This document shows positions 7,534 through 8,344 of a DNA stretch of 8,344 bases, in pieces. Each line of letters begins with the position of its first letter. Within the stretch, counting starts at the first letter, position 1. Both the position numbers and the translations under genes were made by a program. The DNA is from JAFAZJ01 sp964437145 (GTDB taxonomy: Bacteria; Pseudomonadota; Alphaproteobacteria; Reyranellales; Reyranellaceae). The stretch lies in contig CAYTFW010000212.1 of the NCBI GenBank assembly GCA_964437145.1, positions 1 to 8,344 of the forward strand, written 5' to 3'. The notes under the pieces were generated by a model that was given only the letters and a program-made list of their open reading frames with translations, did not search any database and had not been told where the DNA came from.

Positions 7534-7621
7534 GCTTTTTCGGGCGCTTGGCGACAGGAATGGCGTGCTAGAAACAGCCCTCGACCCACGCTCCGATCCA
7601 CGGCCAGAGCCACCTCGCCGC

Positions 7622-8272
7622 ATGCCCGCCCTCCACGCCGAAAACCTCGCCTGCCGCCGCGGCGGGCGACTGGTCTTCACCGGCCTGGGCTTCGGCCTGG
7701 AGCAGGGCGAGGCGCTGCTGCTGACCGGCCGCAACGGCTCGGGCAAATCCAGCCTGCTGCGCCTGCTGGCGCTGCTGACCCCGCGCCTGCGCGGCAGCCT
7801 GACCTGGACGGGGGTCGAGGTCTCCGAGCAGCCCGAGGCCTGGCGCCTGGCGCTGGCCTGGCTGGGCCATGCCGACGCGATCAAGCCCGACCTCACGGTG
7901 CGCGAGTCTCTCGCCGGTGCCCAGCTTCTGCGCAAAGGCCGGCTGGACAGCCTCGACCACGCCCTTGACCGGTTCGACCTAACCCCCATCGCCGACCGGC
8001 CCGGCCGCTACCTCTCCGCCGGCCAGCGCCGCCGCGCCGCGCTGGCGCGGGTGATGCTGAGCGGCGCGCCGATCTGGCTGCTCGACGAACCCGCTTCTGG
8101 TTTGGATGAACCCTCCCGCGCCGCCCTGCACCTCACCTTGCGTGAGCACATGAAGGGCGGCGGCCTGGCCGTGATCTCCACCCACGGAGACATCCACCTG
8201 CCCAACGCCCGGCCAATCGACCTCGGGGAATTCGCGCCGTCGGCGGACGCGTTGGTGGAGGAATGGTCGTGA
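7622..8272 (+). CDS. ccmA: Haem exporter ATP-binding protein CcmA (cytochrome c maturation)
   Basis: This is the cytoplasmic ATPase of the CcmABCD complex, which releases haem-loaded CcmE during c-type cytochrome assembly. From the ATG at 7622 it has 216 residues, normal for CcmA and short for a general ABC ATPase. Walker A is GRNGSGKSS (36-44), LGHADAIKPDLTVRESL (81-97) is the CcmA-like Q-loop region, the signature is LSAGQRRR (131-138), Walker B is IWLLDEPASGLD (151-162) with Glu156, and the switch histidine is His188. The signature followed by RRAALAR is typical of CcmA. The frame is open upstream. An in-frame GTG at 7565 has AGGA 5 bases before it and would add 19 Pro/Arg-rich residues, while the ATG at 7622 lacks a clear Shine-Dalgarno. 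Homology to the usual CcmA N-terminus favours 7622. A palindromic repeat follows the stop, and ccmB is not seen before the window ends. Confidence 0.93.
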   Translation: MPALHAENLACRRGGRLVFTGLGFGLEQGEALLLTGRNGSGKSSLLRLLALLTPRLRGSLTWTGVEVSEQPEAWRLALAWLGHADAIKPDLTVRESLAGAQLLRKGRLDSLDHALDRFDLTPIADRPGRYLSAGQRRRAALARVMLSGAPIWLLDEPASGLDEPSRAALHLTLREHMKGGGLAVISTHGDIHLPNARPIDLGEFAPSADALVEEWS

Positions 8273-8285
8273 GGGGCGATGCCCC

Positions 8286-8339
8286 CTTCCCTTCTCCCCG
8301 CGAAGGCGGGGAGAAGGTGCCGAGCGAAAGCGAGGCGGA
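8286..8339 (+). repeat. REP-like palindromic element, copy B (after ccmA)
   Basis: This is the inverted partner of the element at 1-54, with 51 of 54 positions identical. It has a perfect 12-bp stem (8290-8301 with 8306-8317), a GAAG loop, and the conserved flank at 8318-8339. It starts 13 bases after the ccmA stop and, relative to that gene, has the same orientation as copy A has to its own upstream gene. No U-run follows the stem. It may continue past the right edge of the window. Confidence 0.8.
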
Positions 8340-8344
8340 TGAGG

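Noticed and set aside
7401..7613. 70-codon minus-strand frame upstream of and overlapping the dnaN start
   Set aside because: It contains the likely dnaN -10 box, has no ribosome site or family resemblance, and is probably chance.
7418..7621. Replication origin next to dnaN
   Set aside because: I found no DnaA boxes close to TTATCCACA and no AT-rich stretch, so there is no support for an origin here.

Overview
The window is a high-GC, gene-dense stretch of bacterial chromosome, most likely from an alphaproteobacterium. The reasons are GC-rich codon use, the style of the GyrB, RecF and DnaN proteins, a c-type cytochrome biogenesis gene, and a TRAP-type periplasmic binding protein with a twin-arginine-like leader. 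Genus-level placement is not supported by anything I can see.

Layout. Six genes lie on the minus strand, read from right to left. dnaN (sliding clamp, 7417 to 6302), recF (gap repair, 6224 to 5076) and gyrB (DNA gyrase B, 5059 to 2600) form the classical replication cluster. An unrecognised exported protein follows gyrB by a few bases (2593 to 1982). Then come a GNAT acetyltransferase of the Rv0428c/cg3035 type (1936 to 1160) and a DctP-family TRAP solute-binding protein (1052 to 63). One gene, ccmA (haem-exporter ATPase of cytochrome c maturation, 7622 to 8272), is on the plus strand and diverges from dnaN. The 204-base gap between dnaN and ccmA must hold both promoters; a good -10 element facing dnaN is visible there. 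dnaA is not next to dnaN.

Repeats. A 54-base palindromic element occurs at both ends of the window as inverted copies (51 of 54 positions identical). Each copy lies just after the 3' end of a gene (the TRAP protein gene, ccmA) and in the same orientation relative to that gene. A shorter, degenerate relative lies between the exported-protein gene and the GNAT gene. They look like dispersed REP-type elements.

How the genes work together. DnaN, RecF and GyrB serve replication: clamp, loading of RecA at gaps, and supercoiling. The exported protein is probably co-transcribed with gyrB. The GNAT and TRAP genes look functionally unrelated and are separated by larger gaps. No RNA genes, CRISPR array, insertion sequence, phage gene or DnaA-box cluster was seen. 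I found no convincing new multi-gene system. The points worth a second look are the recF start, the missing dnaA, the exported protein behind gyrB, and the repeat elements.
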